DNA of 64,000 nucleotides from Bacteroidales bacterium. GTDB taxonomy: Bacteria > Bacteroidota > Bacteroidia > Bacteroidales > P3. The notes below the pieces were generated by a model. That model ran no database searches and had not been told where the DNA came from. It saw only the letters and a list, made by a program, of their open reading frames with translations. The stretch lies in contig WQWI01000002.1 in NCBI GenBank assembly GCA_009785425.1, positions 55,480-119,479 on the forward strand, in the 5' to 3' direction. A program made the translations under genes and the position numbers. Positions 63,262 through 64,000 of this stretch are shown here, piece by piece; position 1 is the first letter of the stretch; each line of letters starts with the position of its first letter.

Positions 63262-63516
63262 TTGCAAAGATACAAAATTGAACGTGAAAATGTAGCCTCT
63301 GTTGCTCGAGAATTAGGTATTTCGGAGAACATTTTACGTCGTTGGAAAGCAAAACACGATCAGTCTAAACATTGTGATATTCAGGGCTGTGCAACTCCTC
63401 GCCAGGGAGATGTTCACAAGGAAAATCAATGGGTAAAAAAGGAACTTGACCGCCAAAAACTGGAGAATGAAATCCTAAAAAAAGCACTCGGCATCATTTC
63501 CGCGAGCGATCGTTAA
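63262..63516 (+). pseudogene. IS3-family transposase OrfA, 5'-truncated
   Basis: The recognisable sequence begins at YKIERENVASVARELGISEN and runs through ILRRWKAKHDQSKH to the leucine-zipper-like KKELDRQKLENEILKKALGI. This is the usual helix-turn-helix and C-terminal coiled coil of IS3 OrfA. The first 20-30 residues of a normal OrfA are absent. The frame continues upstream without homology over a promoter-like sequence (TATCTTTGC at 63264-63272, minus strand). So the left end of the element is missing or replaced. Confidence 0.8.
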
Positions 63517-63530
63517 AATATGTTTTTATC

Positions 63531-64000
63531 ATGGAAAACAAGAAGGATTATACGATTGAGATGATGTGCCGAGTTTTGGAAGTTAGTCGAAGTGCTTACT
63601 ACAACTGGCAAAGTGGCAAAACTGTCAAACGATAGGATCGCAAAAAAAACATGAGAATTCAAATCAAAAACATTTATATCAAACACAAGCAACCTTATGG
63701 CAGTCCTGGTATTGCTGCGGAATTAAGAGCAAAAGGTGTTCCTGTTTCCAAGCCAACAGTTGCAAAATATATGAAAGAACTTGGTTTGAGAAGTAAACGT
63801 TCAAAAAAATATGTTACAACAACCGACTCTAAACACAATAATCGTGTTTTTGAAAACATTTTGGACAGACGTTTTAACGAGTCGCTTCCGCACGGAGCTT
63901 GGGTTTCAGACATTACCTACATTCCAACCAAAAACGGCTTTTTATATCAAACGGTTATTATTGATTTGGAAGATAGAAAGGTTATCGGATGGTCGCACAG
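63531..64000 (+). pseudogene. IS3-family transposase OrfB, in-frame stop, cut by window edge
   Basis: The frame from ATG 63531 encodes MENKKDYTIEMMCRVLEVSR, then SAYYNWQSGKTVKR and an in-frame TAG at 63633-63635. It continues in the same frame as the OrfB core: QPYGSPGIAAELRAKGVPVS and the start of the integrase domain, GAWVSDITYIPTKNGFLYQT then VIIDLEDRKVIGWSH. The first catalytic Asp is present (WVSDITYI). The stop codon and the truncated OrfA indicate a decayed copy, unless the stop is suppressed. The C-terminal part lies beyond the window. Confidence 0.8.

Overview
The window is a contiguous piece of a Bacteroidota (Bacteroidales-like) chromosome. The evidence is a SusC/SusD pair under an ECF sigma/FecR regulator, several proteins with type IX secretion (T9SS) C-terminal domains, a Porin_10-type porin, a fused formiminotransferase-cyclodeaminase, DUF4843 and PKD-like SusCD-associated lipoproteins, and promoters of the Bacteroidetes form TAnnTTTG with an upstream TTG instead of the usual -35/-10. 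No rRNA or tRNA gene was recognised.

Layout. 1-5.0 kb: SPOR-domain protein (cut by the left edge), trmB, porin, DUF4349 lipoprotein, S1/P1 nuclease. 5.1-10.7 kb: gyrB facing a purine cluster purN-purH-purD. 10.8-17.4 kb: a complete Wadjet (JetABCD) anti-plasmid operon lying between intact purN and a second, broken copy of the purN 5' end. 17.6-18.6 kb: a toxin-gene remnant and a decayed IS1595-type element folded into 262-bp inverted arms. 18.6-25.2 kb: DUF3788, RtcB, RlmD, SRPBCC protein, PyrE, FtcD. 25.2-50.7 kb: one long leftward surface/nutrient locus. In transcription order it is ECF sigma factor, Sel1/T9SS protein, Cys-rich secreted protein, a modular T9SS protein with a frameshift in a C9 tract, FecR, SusC, SusD, DUF4843, PKD-like lipoprotein, BspA-type LRR/T9SS protein, T9SS adhesin, PNGase F-like protein and TlpA-like oxidoreductase. 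50.8-63.1 kb: ferredoxin-like NuoG/HoxU protein, a large imperfect hairpin element, FISUMP lipoprotein, PrmC, HsdR_N protein, acyltransferase, methylmalonyl-CoA mutase small subunit, AAA/DUF4143 ATPase, NuoE-NuoF fusion, LolD-like ATPase, a secreted hypothetical. 63.2-64 kb: a decayed IS3 element running off the right edge.

How it fits together. The 25-50 kb locus looks like a regulon for capture and processing of a glycoprotein or peptide ligand at the cell surface: SusC/SusD import, T9SS-displayed adhesins, a PNGase F-like deglycosylase and a periplasmic thioredoxin-like protein. Unusually, three secreted-protein genes sit between the sigma factor and its FecR partner.

The most striking genome-level signal is a set of short palindromic repeats of several families. 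They occur between genes and also in frame inside conserved housekeeping genes (purH, rlmD, purD, the nuoEF fusion and, as an AT-rich repeat, the porin), or supply the stop codon region (purN, pyrE). In purH and rlmD the same repeat is read in the same frame, giving an RHCE...RND peptide in two unrelated enzymes. A second notable signal is a 9-base C tract that frameshifts the T9SS sorting domain of a surface protein, with a 9-base G tract in frame in another surface lipoprotein. Both are candidate phase-variation switches or sequencing errors.
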